Shown: positions 49,082 to 60,117 of the stretch, piece by piece
Position numbering within the stretch: position 1 is the first letter of the stretch
Layout of the letters: each line of letters starts with the position of its first letter
Assembly (NCBI GenBank): GCA_002633025.1
Contig: NMRB01001173.1
Coordinates: 59,184 to 123,183 of the forward strand
Length of the DNA stretch: 64,000 nt
Reading direction: 5' to 3'
From: Notospermus geniculatus
Taxonomy: Eukaryota; Nemertea; Pilidiophora; Heteronemertea; Lineidae
Position numbers and translations under genes: made by a program
The notes under the pieces: model-generated
What the model saw: the letters and a program-made list of their open reading frames with translations, nothing else
Told to the model about the DNA's origin: nothing
Databases searched by the model: none

Positions 49082-50698
49082 CTTGTCAAAATACCTCAAA
49101 TAAGCAACATGGAATCGTTCTTCATCACAAAATGTTGTTGCTTTTCATTGGTCAGAGATGCACAACTAGCCAAGCACCTTGTAATGTGACGTAGTCTGAA
49201 ATTGCTAATAAATTGGTCAACCAAGACAGACAGGTTCCAAACCACTCTGATGACTTGTCTGAGATTACAAACCCTGCTGTGAATAGGCACCAAAAATCCA
49301 ATACAACGAATTGTCCAAAGACCAAGGAAAGGGTCAGCAACTACATCTGAATTTCCAGTTCCTGCTAGCAATGAGAAGTGAAGATGTATCCCTCACACAC
49401 AGGATCCAAAGGAAATAAACAACTTGATGATTGCACCGAGTCTTTGAACAGTGTCCACCGGAGATAAAAGAAATGGATCATAGGTATGCCAGGATGAGAT
49501 GTCTGTATGATCTCCGATTCTGATGAGGTCCTCTTTACCAAATCCTAAGATCAGTCCTCGTATCGTAAAGCTAAAGACTCCTCTCTTAAACACCACGACT
49601 CAAATACGAACGTACGATTGAAGTGGGGACGATATCATAGGCAGAGTCTTATGATATCTTTACTGACGGACCTAACTAGTCAGCAACGTTTGATCCTTGA
49701 TTCCCTTATGAACAACAACCATCAGATGCTGACAATTACAAACCCCATGTCGCAAACGTGACCACGTCGAACAAGGTTCCGTACTCAGAAACTGAGAACA
49801 ACACAGCGCAGCACTATTTGATCAAAGTTTTCTTTGGGGAATGGGTATCGTCAACTTCTCTCCAATGCGGACAAACGTCTGCTTTGGCAAAGTCTAGGGA
49901 AGTGACTTTAAGATCTTGCATTGCGCCGAAGGGACAAACACCCACACAGAAACCAGTACCACAGAAAGCTATTTATCCTTTTTGTCTTTCGAGCTAACTT
50001 TTAGCAACCGCAACGGTGTCTATTGTAATTACTCAAAGGAAAGTTGGTGTTGAAATATTGAGAAGAACAGCCCACCAGGTCTTAAGGGTATTATGTTCTT
50101 CATCCGCTGTTGTGAACTATTAGAATTTGAACTTCAGAACTGAGAGTGAAAGCATAACTAAGACAGTGTTCATTCAACATGATTTCTTTTCTCATGCAAT
50201 CAACACACCTTGATTGGTTGAAACAAATTTAGCACCTTCACAATAGGCAAATGAAAGTGCAGGTTGAACAATACAACAGTATCATTGGTTCACAAGGCCT
50301 TTATTTCTCAAAGTTCTCACAGATATCTCCATGGAGAGTTACTTTTATGAGAAGACAATCCCCATGGCGACATGGCGAGCTGTAACTCCAGCCCACGTCA
50401 TACCCCCGGCGCTGGGCTCGTTTTCTAAACAATTCGACGAAAGGCAGAAGGTGTTACTTCCATGTAAGGAAAAAAGCACAGCTATTCACTCATTCACTTA
50501 TTGTCTGACTCAGTTTTTTATAAACAGGCCTCAGCGTGGCAAATTTCCATTAAATCTTTTTTCTTTTACAGCGGTATAACCACATATTTTCACGACTAAC
50601 AGCTTCTAAAAAATTGTAAAATCGTAATCTTCTCCATCCTTTAAATTCTAATTTCTAAAGCATCTAACTTCCAGTTACCAACGAATTAACTCCATATG
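49082..50698. other. 5' flank of the TMEM268-like gene; no further gene recognised
   Basis: The promoter of the minus-strand gene should lie here. No TATA box or initiator could be assigned. Short open frames on both strands show no domains. Confidence 0.4.
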
Positions 50699-50930
50699 AT
50701 GGTTTCCTGGTGAGAATTGGTTCTCAATGGGCAATTCACCATCGTTGGTTCCTCAGGCTGCAATTAGCTAGAGTTACATGGTACATGCGAGGTGCAGAAG
50801 CCACTTTTAACTTGCTTGTCCAAACTATGTAGCTCTATCACCCATCTATGTAATCACCATCCTACGACTATGATTTGGTTGCCCATAGAAAGCCAACCTG
50901 TGAGAGAAAACTCCTGTGAAGTGGTGCCTT
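50699..50930. repeat. Family A MITE
   Basis: Left arm GGTGAGAATTGGTTCTCAATG, GGCAATTCACC. Right arm GGTTGCCCATAGAAAGCCAAC, GAGAGAAAACTCC, GTGGTGCCTT. 232 bp. Confidence 0.65.
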
Positions 50931-51486
50931 CATCCCTCATTAGATGAACAGGCAATGTAAAACATACCACACAAGAGAAGACATTCGGGATTAATCCTCA
51001 CCAACAACGAATGACATTCTGGATTAATCCTAATACATCTTAACAACCACCAGCTCGCCGAACAATCACCCAATGATTTTTCAATGTCGCCAACTTCACG
51101 CCTTCGGAAAAGAGCGATGAGAATCGTCGCATATGATGGTGAAAGAAGGGAAATGAGCACGATGTTTGACATGGCCGAAGGGGAAATTGATGGCCATCAA
51201 ACGGAAGAAACGCAGCTCTGTCTTTCTAATCGACAGGGATGGCTTATCCGACTTACAATGACTGCCTTTTGTCCGGTAATAAGTAAAGATGAAGGGTATT
51301 CACCGCCTGGTCAGAAAGCAAGCATCAGAGAGTGACATTTGAACAAAGGATCAGAAACCACGAACCTAACTTCATCTTTTCACTATTGACATGTGATCAT
51401 GAGAGATCCGTCTGTTGCTCACTTTGTTTAATGCTGAGGAAGCAAAGAAATTGACCATACAACTAAAAGTGATGACAGACAAGCCC

Positions 51487-51575
51487 AAATGGCACTCTCT
51501 TCCATGTCCCGCGTTTTCTCGCACAAGTTGGCTCTCTCTGGGTAACTCAACCAGAGAAAACTATGGGCAGTTGTT
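51487..51575. repeat. Family A MITE left end, cut by assembly gap
   Basis: Eighty-nine bases nearly identical to 52254-52340, ending exactly where the N run begins. Probably the same locus represented twice. Confidence 0.75.
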
Positions 51576-51890
51576 NNNNNNNNNNNNNNNNNNNNNNNNN
51601 NNNNNNNNNNNNNNNNNNNNNNNNNNNNNNNNNNNNNNNNNNNNNNNNNNNNNNNNNNNNNNNNNNNNNNNNNNNNNNNNNNNNNNNNNNNNNNNNNNNN
51701 NNNNNNNNNNNNNNNNNNNNNNNNNNNNNNNNNNNNNNNNNNNNNNNNNNNNNNNNNNNNNNNNNNNNNNNNNNNNNNNNNNNNNNNNNNNNNNNNNNNN
51801 NNNNNNNNNNNNNNNNNNNNNNNNNNNNNNNNNNNNNNNNNNNNNNNNNNNNNNNNNNNNNNNNNNNNNNNNNNNNNNNNNNNNNNNNNN
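51576..51890. other. Assembly gap (315 N)
   Basis: N run. The sequence just before it recurs 766 bp further on, so a false duplication is likely. Confidence 0.99.
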
Positions 51891-52103
51891 GGTAGGCCTA
51901 CCTCACCGACCGGTCCGCGCTGCCTGCATGGCAACCTCAATGTGTGTCGCATCTTGGTGACGTAATGACGTCATCGCATCTGTTGGTAGCAATGGCGCGA
52001 AATGCGCTCAGCGCTTCTCTCTTCGACTGACTCGGCATGTAGGCCTAGATTTATGATCAATTTTGGTCATCTGTTACCGTTTATAATGCAGAGGTACGAT
52101 ATA

Positions 52104-52252
52104 GAAAATGGTGCCCTTACATGTCGGGGGACAGACCGAAATGTCACCCCTCGAAAAAACATTGTTGACCTCGGCCGAAGCGACCTCGGTCAACAATGTT
52201 TTCTCGGGGTGACATTTCGGTCTGTCCCCCTCCATGGCGGGCACCATTTTCT
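52104..52252. repeat. Large imperfect hairpin, about 70-bp arms
   Basis: GAAAATGGTGCCC, GGGGGACAGACCGAAATGTC, ACCCC and AACATTGTTGACC on the left all recur inverted on the right, around a centre near CTCGGCCGAAGCGACC. The arms differ by a few substitutions and small indels. Placed immediately before the family A MITE at 52254. Confidence 0.75.
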
Positions 52253-52253
52253 T

Positions 52254-52450
52254 AATGGCACTCTCTTCCATGACCCGCGTTTTCTCGCACAAGTTGGCTC
52301 TCTCTGGGTAACTCAACCAGAGAAAACTATGGGCAGTTGTTTGTGTTAGCGGTCTTCATGTTCGTTCATTCTACGGAAACCAACAATGCTGAACTGCCCA
52401 TTGAGAGCCAACTCTCCCATGAGAAACTCTCCCATGGAGCAGCGCCTTTG
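52254..52450. repeat. Family A MITE, good copy
   Basis: Left arm ends CACAAGTTGGCTCTCTCTGG, GTAACTCA. Right arm begins TGAACTGCCCATTGAGAGCC, AACTCTCCCATGAGAAACTC, then GGAGCAGCGCCTTTG. Confidence 0.7.
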
Positions 52451-53589
52451 CACCCTCCATGAACAAATCAGACAGAGAAGGAAACTGGAACTTTAGAAAG
52501 AACATCCCACAACCAGGTGAAAAATTTGGTCAAGTCTGAGACAATCTCTGCTTCAATTGTCTCTGCATCTCAAGATGGACAATATTCAGTGGACATAACA
52601 CAATCGTGTGGCAATAACCGACAGCTACTCGCCATGTCCTTAGCGTCGCCATCAAGGAAACGATAAAACGCATCCCTGAGGATATTGCTACGACCAGAAA
52701 TTAGTCGTCAGTCGAGTGCATTCATTGCATCAAGTGATGAGATCAAATTCCAATCTAAAGAACGAATTCACGGTAATTTGGCTAATCTCGCATGATAGCC
52801 GGCAGTTACCAAGTTATTCCGATATCTTGAGGATGTGGTACTGTGAGTTTATTGTATGGTTTGTATCGAATGCTATTGTATTGGTCACGTTGTGAGGGGT
52901 GGCTGACAGGTACACGAACCTACACGATCTGGAGCTAGGATGTGTGAGAACGTTATATGATGCAAGAAATGCTGGCGTATTATGGGCAGTTACATGTACA
53001 TTATATCTGCAAATAAGATTGTTACAAAATACATGTACAGACATACATGTAGCTACGACTCCAGATTTTCTTTGCGACATCAGCACCACCCAACGTCTTT
53101 CTCAGTTGACAACTAGAGGTCATGACTTCGATTTGTAACATCTGTACTTGTGGATATAACTGCCCATAGAGTTTGTTCAGCAGAACCATTTGTACACCAC
53201 ATTTCTAAAAGGTTGGATGGAACAAGGAGTACTCCTTTTTGTCTGACATAGATGTGCCTTGGCAGCAAATATCATAATATGATCGATGAGATATTCAAAC
53301 AAATTGAAACGAACAGACTCACATCAACAGCACTATCTTCCTTTTTACAATACCAAAAATTCATAAGCGAGCAACTTTTGAATTTTCGATGGCAGCTAAT
53401 ATTCTCCATCTTATACTCTTATACTTTATTGTGTTGCCATGGTAATTCCTAATGGCCCTTTTTGAGTCGAAAAGAAACCGATGACGCAAGTTATAAGCTA
53501 GGAAGAAAAGGCTGTTTGCCTCCAACCTGTCAGGTGCTGCACTCTTTAGTGGCAGCCAACTTGGTTGGCTGCTTATGTTGAATTCAGTA
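52451..53589. other. Intergenic, no gene recognised
   Basis: Short open frames only. Several TACATGTA words. A fragment AACTGCCCATAGAG near 53157 resembles a family A arm. Confidence 0.4.
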
Positions 53590-54500
53590 GCTTCAGTGTG
53601 ATAAACTCACCATTCAACCAATTAGCCCAGTGTATCAACCAGTCAACCAATCAGCCAAGTGTATTAACCAGTCAACTAATCAGCCTGGTGTATTAACCAT
53701 TCAACTAATCACACTAGTGTATTAACCATTCAACCAATTAGCCTAGTGTATTGACATTCAACCAATTAGCCCATTCGGAACATCCGAAGGCAACTGCTCG
53801 GCAATTTCCGTACGGTCGCATTTCCCCTCGGACACAATTCCAAGGCAGCCATCTTGAATGCGCAACGATTGCTGCCCGTTTGTGAGAGTTCAAATGCGGT
53901 TCGCCTCATCACACCCTGCGCATGAACGAAATAGGTCACACAAAACGTTGCGTTATTGATCAATAATTGGCAGATTGGATGAGATACCGGTAAGTTTATA
54001 AATAATATGCCTCAAGTTATCCAGCAAATAAGTTTGAACACCTTAACAGGCCAAAATTCTGCCAAAATAGTCCCACGGTCGGTCACGTGGGTTTGTTGAT
54101 AAACAATATGGCTGCCTTGCACTTGTGTCCGAGGTGAAATGCGCCGTCCAGTGGCAGATAAGCAGTTCGCCTCAGGTCGTTCCGAATGCAATTAGCCAAG
54201 TGTATTAACCATTCAACGATAGCCTATTGTATTAACATTAACCAATTAGCCTAGAGTATAAATCACTCAACCAATCACCCTCGTGTATTAACCAGTCAAC
54301 CAGTGTGTTAACCACCTTAATCAATGAGACCAGTTTATTGTGTGGTAATCACTCAATAAATCAGTTAACACTACTCAACCGTTTTGGGCCATGTGTTAAC
54401 CACTCGATCATTTGGCTGTATTGTATATAAACCAATCCTGGCAGTCCATTAACCAGTCAGAGTATTAACCACGTGATCATCAACACATCAGTTCAGAAGC
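53590..54500. repeat. Diverged 29-bp minisatellite array
   Basis: Units of the form AACCATTCAACCAATTAGCC followed by TAGTGTATT, from about 53600 to 53771 and again from 54187 to about 54330, with scattered remnants to 54480. The array is split by a MITE at 53772-54188. Confidence 0.8.
53772..54188. mobile_element. MITE with about 85-bp inverted ends inside a minisatellite
   Basis: Left arm CATTCGGAACATCCGAAGGC ... CTCGGACACAATTCCAAGGC, then AGCCAT. The right arm is the inverse, ending GTCGTTCCGAATG. 417 bp, no coding capacity. The flanks are the minisatellite itself (CAATTAGCC and CAATTAGCCAAG), so the target duplication cannot be separated from the array. Confidence 0.8.
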
Positions 54501-55029
54501 TTTGAAAGCAGATGCCAGTTCCTGAACAGTGCTAAGCATCACTTATCACACAGTCTCCCCTCACAATGAAGAAAATATTGCAAATAAGGGTTCTCAACCA
54601 CTCACTACATTAATAACATTACTTACAGGGAAAGGGATGAAATCTACCCGGATGGTGCCCTTAATCCCAAGCTCCAGAAACGAAATCCTTCGACTGCTTA
54701 CAAAGCTGGTATAACATACTTACTAAGTCAATTATTCATTAGTAAAGGAGCGAGGTGCTTACCCGCCTCAGCGGTATCATGTAGACCCAGTAACAGGAAA
54801 GCAATTAAGGGTAGTTGTCGGTAACTTAGAGCTTGGTCGTGAAGGGAAGAGATAGGATTGGAAACAAGCAATGTACAAAGACATGGTCTAAATGAACGGA
54901 GGGATTTCATTTTCTTGGAGAAAAGACCCACTTCTTCTGTAACAATACATTTGTAACAGACAGCAGCTGACAATATGAGACGGTGCCTAGGTAGGGGTCC
55001 AAGGTTCAGATGATCACGTGGATGTTGGG

Positions 55030-55610
55030 GGTAGCGAATACTCAAAGATGGCGATGATGATGATGAAAACGAGAGAATTTGAGGATGCTGAAGTTGATGG
55101 TACCGGTACCGGGAATGATGGTGATGATTTTGAAGATGATGTAGACCTGATTGATGATGTTGGTGATGTCAAAGAAGAGAATGATAATGATGATGGTTGT
55201 TCAAGTAAAGATGATGTAGCCAATGATGGTGGTGGTGGTGGTGCTGCTGATTACAATTATGATGATGGTAAAGGTAAAGATGATGTAGCCAATAATGGTG
55301 GTGTTGCTGATGATGGTAAAGGTGAAGATGATGTAGCCAATGATGACAATGATGATGATGATGGTAAAGGTGAAGATGATGTAGTCAATGATGATGGTGA
55401 TGGTGATGATGAAGAGAAGATGAGATTGCCAATGATGGTGCTGTTGATGATGGTAAAGGTAAAGATGATGCAGCCAATGATGGCGGTGGTGATGATGATG
55501 GTAATAGTTAATGTAAAGATGATATAGTCAGTGATGGTGGTGATGATGGCGATGACAGTGATGATGGCGAAGATGATGATGGTCATAAAACTGATGAAAA
55601 GATGTTGATA
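55030..55610. repeat. GAT-rich low-complexity array
   Basis: Repeats of GATGATG, GTAAAGGTGAAGATGATGTA and GCCAATGAT. They open an acidic frame (55018-55527; Asp/Gly/Val-rich, DDVAND repeats) and Ser/Ile-rich frames on the other strand. I treat it as satellite DNA rather than a gene, though an acidic secreted protein cannot be excluded. Confidence 0.8.
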
Positions 55611-57312
55611 ACCACAATGATCATGAGAATTCTAAAGAAGACGGAGAAGATTTTTTCATGCAGACCTCAGCAATCAATTCCACTTTAATCATAAGACTGG
55701 ACATCGATACTTCTGCACAGTAATTACGCATACAGTATCAAGCATCTCCAATTCAATTACTTCATCGTGATGAAGACCCACTCATGTCTGAATCATGATT
55801 TACTCTCCCATTGAAAAGCCAATATGGTCTGTCATCTGACTGGACATCAATACAGAACTCAACTTTCTCTTCAACAGAAAACTCTCAGGACACTTGAGAG
55901 GAGATTAAGAGAGATTTGTAAGTGTGTGATTGCAGAACGCTTTACAAAAGAAATGAAAGGCGATTCTCTTGTATGTCAAATGAAGATGGACTTCCAACTG
56001 CTTTTACGGACAAAATCTGATTAAAGAATGTTTTATTATTGGATTGGAGAAGAAGTTTCTCAGCTTGATAGAAATCAAGAGACACTTGAATGCCAAGAGA
56101 CACACTTCTGTGCCAAGCCTGTAACATTAACACTGCTCTCAAGTCATACTTCTGTCATATCTTTGCGATGAATATCTGTTAAACAGGATCTTCAATTACA
56201 GTTGGCAATATTGCTGAGAAATGTAAATCAATCCCACAAGAGATTGTCCATGTGCAAGTCTGTCCCCACCTTCTGTCTGCAACAAGTAAAGTACACGCCA
56301 ATCTGCCTGAGGGGACTATGGTCTAGGACATTCTGCAGGGGGCGTTAGGCACAGATCTGATGTAGTGGCGTTACAGAACAATGAATCAAGACTATGAGTG
56401 AATTCACTGGGATGATTCTGAAGTGACATCCATCGGAGTGGTGTTGCTAATGAAACTATTACCATAATATCTACTTGTCTGATGACGATCTGTATTACCA
56501 TAAATCCATTTCATACATTCATACATCTGTAGATAACAATGAAACGTTCACAGTCAGCGAACGTTGACAATCGACACAGCGTCTTACAGTGTGTTCATTT
56601 ATTTGGAAATCCCAAATGATGATTACCTGAAATGTGATTGGTTTCCATGAAGGCGTGTTCAACGATCCGTGCAAGTCGTACTCAATTATTTCCATGGTTA
56701 CAATCAATATGGCCGCCAAAATAAATGGTATGTTGATTTACCTGAAAGCTTCAATCACCAAGAGAAATGAAATAATAAGTTATTTTACTGCATTTTTCAA
56801 TATTTCACTAAGTGATTCTTGGCAGATTGGCCAAGGCAATCACCACTTGTCAATCATTTAAGTCGTTATGGCAATGCAATCATTAAATTGTCCACAGGGA
56901 TTATTATTTGGCATAAAAGTGTCACAAAGAAATTTATTGAAAGTTTAGTTTTAGGAACAAGGAACGTGCAGAACTTCCTCCACTTGGAGGCCCTGCGAGC
57001 GGCTGTACCTCTTCGTCCCTGTTGCACCCAAGGACGTCATGACTCGACATTATCGCACTGCTTTGCTCTGTCTTTAATGTCTTTGGCACAACTGCTCGCA
57101 GCGCCACCCTGGCAGGATAAAAAGTCAATAAGTCAAGGGAGTTCCGCATTGCCTGATCCAACCTTGCTGGAGGTGCGCATCAAGAAGACATGCGGATCAC
57201 ATCAGAGCTGACAGTGTCATGTGACTTAATACGATAACAAGAAAAACAAACCAAATCGTAAAACACCACATCTTTCCATTTTCTGGATTAGAAGGATCAG
57301 TTTCACCACCAG
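55611..57312. other. Intergenic, no gene recognised
   Basis: Short open frames on both strands without domains or paired splice sites. Confidence 0.4.
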
Positions 57313-57387
57313 GAGACAGGAATTTGAACCTGTAACTTTAAAATATTGAATAGAACCCCTTAGCACTACACCAAGGTGTGATATTGC
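57313..57387 (-). repeat. tRNA-derived SINE head or tRNA pseudogene
   Basis: On the minus strand, TTGGTGTAGTGCTAAGGGG is A-box-like and ACAGGTTCAAATTCCTGT is a T-arm with B box, correctly spaced, total about 71 bases. A full acceptor stem and a usable anticodon arm are not evident. Confidence 0.45.
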
Positions 57388-57769
57388 ATCCATGGTTAGG
57401 TTTCCATCAGCCGGGAGGCAGGAGGTAATCAAGTCAAGAAGATGACTTGAGATCAATTTACGATTTTGTGACAACAAAAGAAACCGATAGGAAATGATAA
57501 TAATGGCCCACGTTCTATCATTGATCGTGATCATGAGATCACAGGGTGCGAGCATTGTTGTACGATCGATGGGTGAATTGTCAAGGTAACGTTTGGCCCA
57601 TCGGCATAACTCTGGCGGCTAATTTCCTCAGCATCAGAGAAGACGAGATGTTATGAGATAGTAAAACGTAGTATAACTCACTGGGCAGTTGTTGCTGTTT
57701 GAATGAACAGCAATCTCAACTAGAGGCTGAGAATGACATTGGAAATGTCATCAGTGTAATAGTAAAGCC

Positions 57770-57950
57770 ACTCACCACACGTGAGATTTCTCATGCAAGT
57801 TGGCTCTCAATGGGCAAAATTTACTATTGTTTGTTCCTTACAACTTTCACTGAGGCCAATCAAGCAATCAACTGTTCACGGTTGTCTATGGTTGAGCTGC
57901 TCATAGAAAACCAAATAAAGTAAGAAAAGCTTCACATGTCGCAGCACCTT
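57770..57950. repeat. Family A MITE
   Basis: Left arm CACGTGAGATTTCTCATGC, AAGTTGGCTCTCAATGGGCA. Right arm GAGCTGCTCATAGAAAACCA, AGAAAAGCTTCACATGTC, GCAGCACCTT. 181 bp. Confidence 0.7.
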
Positions 57951-58335
57951 AGGGCATATTCTCTGACCTGATCAATACTGCTGCTTCAACATCAAAGTTA
58001 CACTGCCATAATTAGCTCCAGAGAATGTAAGTTAATACCGTGTAGGAGAAAACCAGAGTTCTTGGTGAAAACTTAAAGCTGAAACAGATAAATTCATTAC
58101 CGGTACTTGATTTACGATTACGGTATGCACGATCGTGACGGAATTCATGAATTGATTAAGCATCGATGCGGAAGACTGCAACTGAAGGCAACCTCATCTG
58201 GTACAGCTCAACAAGCACGGAGCCAGTCAACCTTGACGCGGTATTCAACTTCCTGTCCCATCAGTCATCCATCACACAACCGCTGACAACCGGACAATGT
58301 CGGCTTTACACAAGAACGCAGCAAATCAGTGACGA

Positions 58336-58615
58336 ATCGGAGAACCAACATGATCTCGGTATAGGTGGTCCTTGTTCACACGATGAAATGCCGCAGGAGA
58401 CATTTCTGAAGACTGCCTCGAGTACGGTGCGTGGAGAAGTGGGTCGCTTTCCAACAGGTTCTCTTCTTGGGTCTTGCTGAGAATCTCAGAACCAACATGT
58501 TCTTTGAAAAGGTAATCCTTCTTCACTGGAGGAAATGCCACAAAAGACACGGAGGTACATTTCTGAAGACTACATAAAGTAGGTGTACTCAGAAGTGAAT
58601 TGCATTCAGAGAAGG
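58336..58615. repeat. Tandem duplication of about 140 bp, diverged
   Basis: AGAACCAACATG, GAAATGCC and ACATTTCTGAAGACT occur in the same order in two successive units. On the minus strand both units can be read as related peptides (KDYLFKEHVGSEIL and KDHLYRDHVGSPI). Coding status unknown; no known domain. Confidence 0.6.
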
Positions 58616-59159
58616 GTAGGCCTCCTCCTCCTTGTTCATGCTGGAGGGTGCATTCTCTACTGCCAAGCTGAAGAGCCTCAGTTACAGGGGAAAACAAGTT
58701 GATGTAATGTTGATGTACTCTTGCTCCTTTCGCTCATTTTGCATCAATGATGTATTTAAATGGTTGACTTTTTTTCATCACCTCTCTTTCAGGAAAGATC
58801 AATGCATCGTAATGAGATATTTTCTCATTATGCCCGTTTCATTATTCATGGCCAGCAAATCCTAAACAGAAACGTGACAAGAGTCACTGCAATCATGGAT
58901 TTAGTTTTTCTATTCATCATTCTGCGAACTACCTGACGAGACGGCACCTTAGTTCCAAAATGAAAATTTTGAAGTACACTTATTGCCTTAACTAGACATG
59001 TAATCGTGTAATGCAAACGTGTAATCTCCAAAATGTGTCATTCAGGTTCAAATCTCAGGGGGGTCATAAATCTTTCCAAAGTCGCAGATCTATCCCTGAC
59101 AATAGGCGGTGCAACTGATTCTAGAAACAGAACAACACCCACTGGCAGAGCATAAATCC
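58616..59159. other. Intergenic, no gene recognised
   Basis: Short open frames; a B-box-like GGTTCAAATCTCAGG near 59046 may be another SINE trace. Confidence 0.35.
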
Positions 59160-59372
59160 AAGGTCAAAGCAGTCAAACAAGGTCATCAAGGTCAAAGCAG
59201 TTGAAGTAGGTCATCAAAAGGTCAAAGCAATCAAACAAGGTCATCAAGGTCATTAAAAGGTCAAAGTAGTCAAACAAGGTCATGAAGGTCAAAGCAGTTG
59301 AAGTAGGTCATCAAAAGGTCAAAGCAGTCAAACAAGGTCATCAAGGTCAAAGCAGAAGAACAAGGTCATTAT
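59160..59372. repeat. Minisatellite of AAGGTCAAAGCAGTCAAAC type
   Basis: Roughly 28-30-bp units combining GTCAAAGCAGT, CAAACAAGGTCATCAAGG and GAAGTAGGTCATCAAAAG in higher-order pairs. Confidence 0.85.
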
Positions 59373-59927
59373 CTGCAGTTCTGATTCCAGTATGACAACT
59401 AAACCTATGGAAGATGATGTCGAGCATGCTATGGCACGAAAACCATCATTTTGGAATGATTATTGTGAAGAGTGCTTGAGAATGCACAGGCTCACATGAC
59501 ATTCCCACAAAACAATGACTCCCAATTTCCTAATCCTTCTCGCACAAGATCTCAGTAAGTGCTATCAATAGGCAATAGGAATAATTTTATGTTCCAGTCC
59601 AGCGAGATGAAAGGAAATAAATCTCTGCTTCTTATGGGCTATCATGCGGATGCATAAGTGGAGGATGCATACATGGTCAGTCCATTATGCACACAGGCAT
59701 GACAGGTGCATTCTATTGCGTGAGTAGCCGACCCAGCACCAGTCAACATGATATCTGCATTTGGAGAGGTTTCCTCTAGAAGTCTAAATAATTAACAAAC
59801 AGCATGTTGATCGCCAGTCAATCTCAGCAAGCAACCGTGGCCAAAAGGTGCTGATAAAAATCCTCAAGTTATGAATGACAAGATTTTCTTGGATTGCTTT
59901 CTGACCCAAGTCGGCAGAGGCTGCTTC

Positions 59928-60117
59928 ACAGAGTCTCATGCCAGTCGGCTTTCAATGGGCAATGCAGGTCGGCTTTCAATGGGCAATGCAAGTTGGCTTT
60001 CAATGGGCAATGCATGGTGGCTTTCAATGGGCAATGCAGGGTGGTTTTTAATGGGCAATGCAGGTTGGCTTTCAATGGGCAATGCAAGTTGGCTTTCGAT
60101 GGGCAATTCACCAGTTC
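59928..60117. repeat. 24-bp minisatellite built from a family A MITE end
   Basis: Seven units of GGCTTTCAATGGGCAATGCA plus four bases (GGTY), from 59944 to 60111, preceded by GAGTCTCATGCCA and followed by CAATTCACC. The unit is the inner part of the family A terminal repeat (compare 40413 and 57770), so the array arose by amplifying a transposon end. Confidence 0.85.

Noticed and set aside
55018-55527. 169-codon acidic open frame (DDVAND repeats)
   Set aside because: It is a product of a GAT-rich repeat; opposite-strand frames are equally open, and no start context, splice site or domain supports a gene.
57313-57387. Functional tRNA gene
   Set aside because: A and B boxes are present on the minus strand but the acceptor stem and anticodon arm do not fold convincingly; kept as a SINE-like piece.
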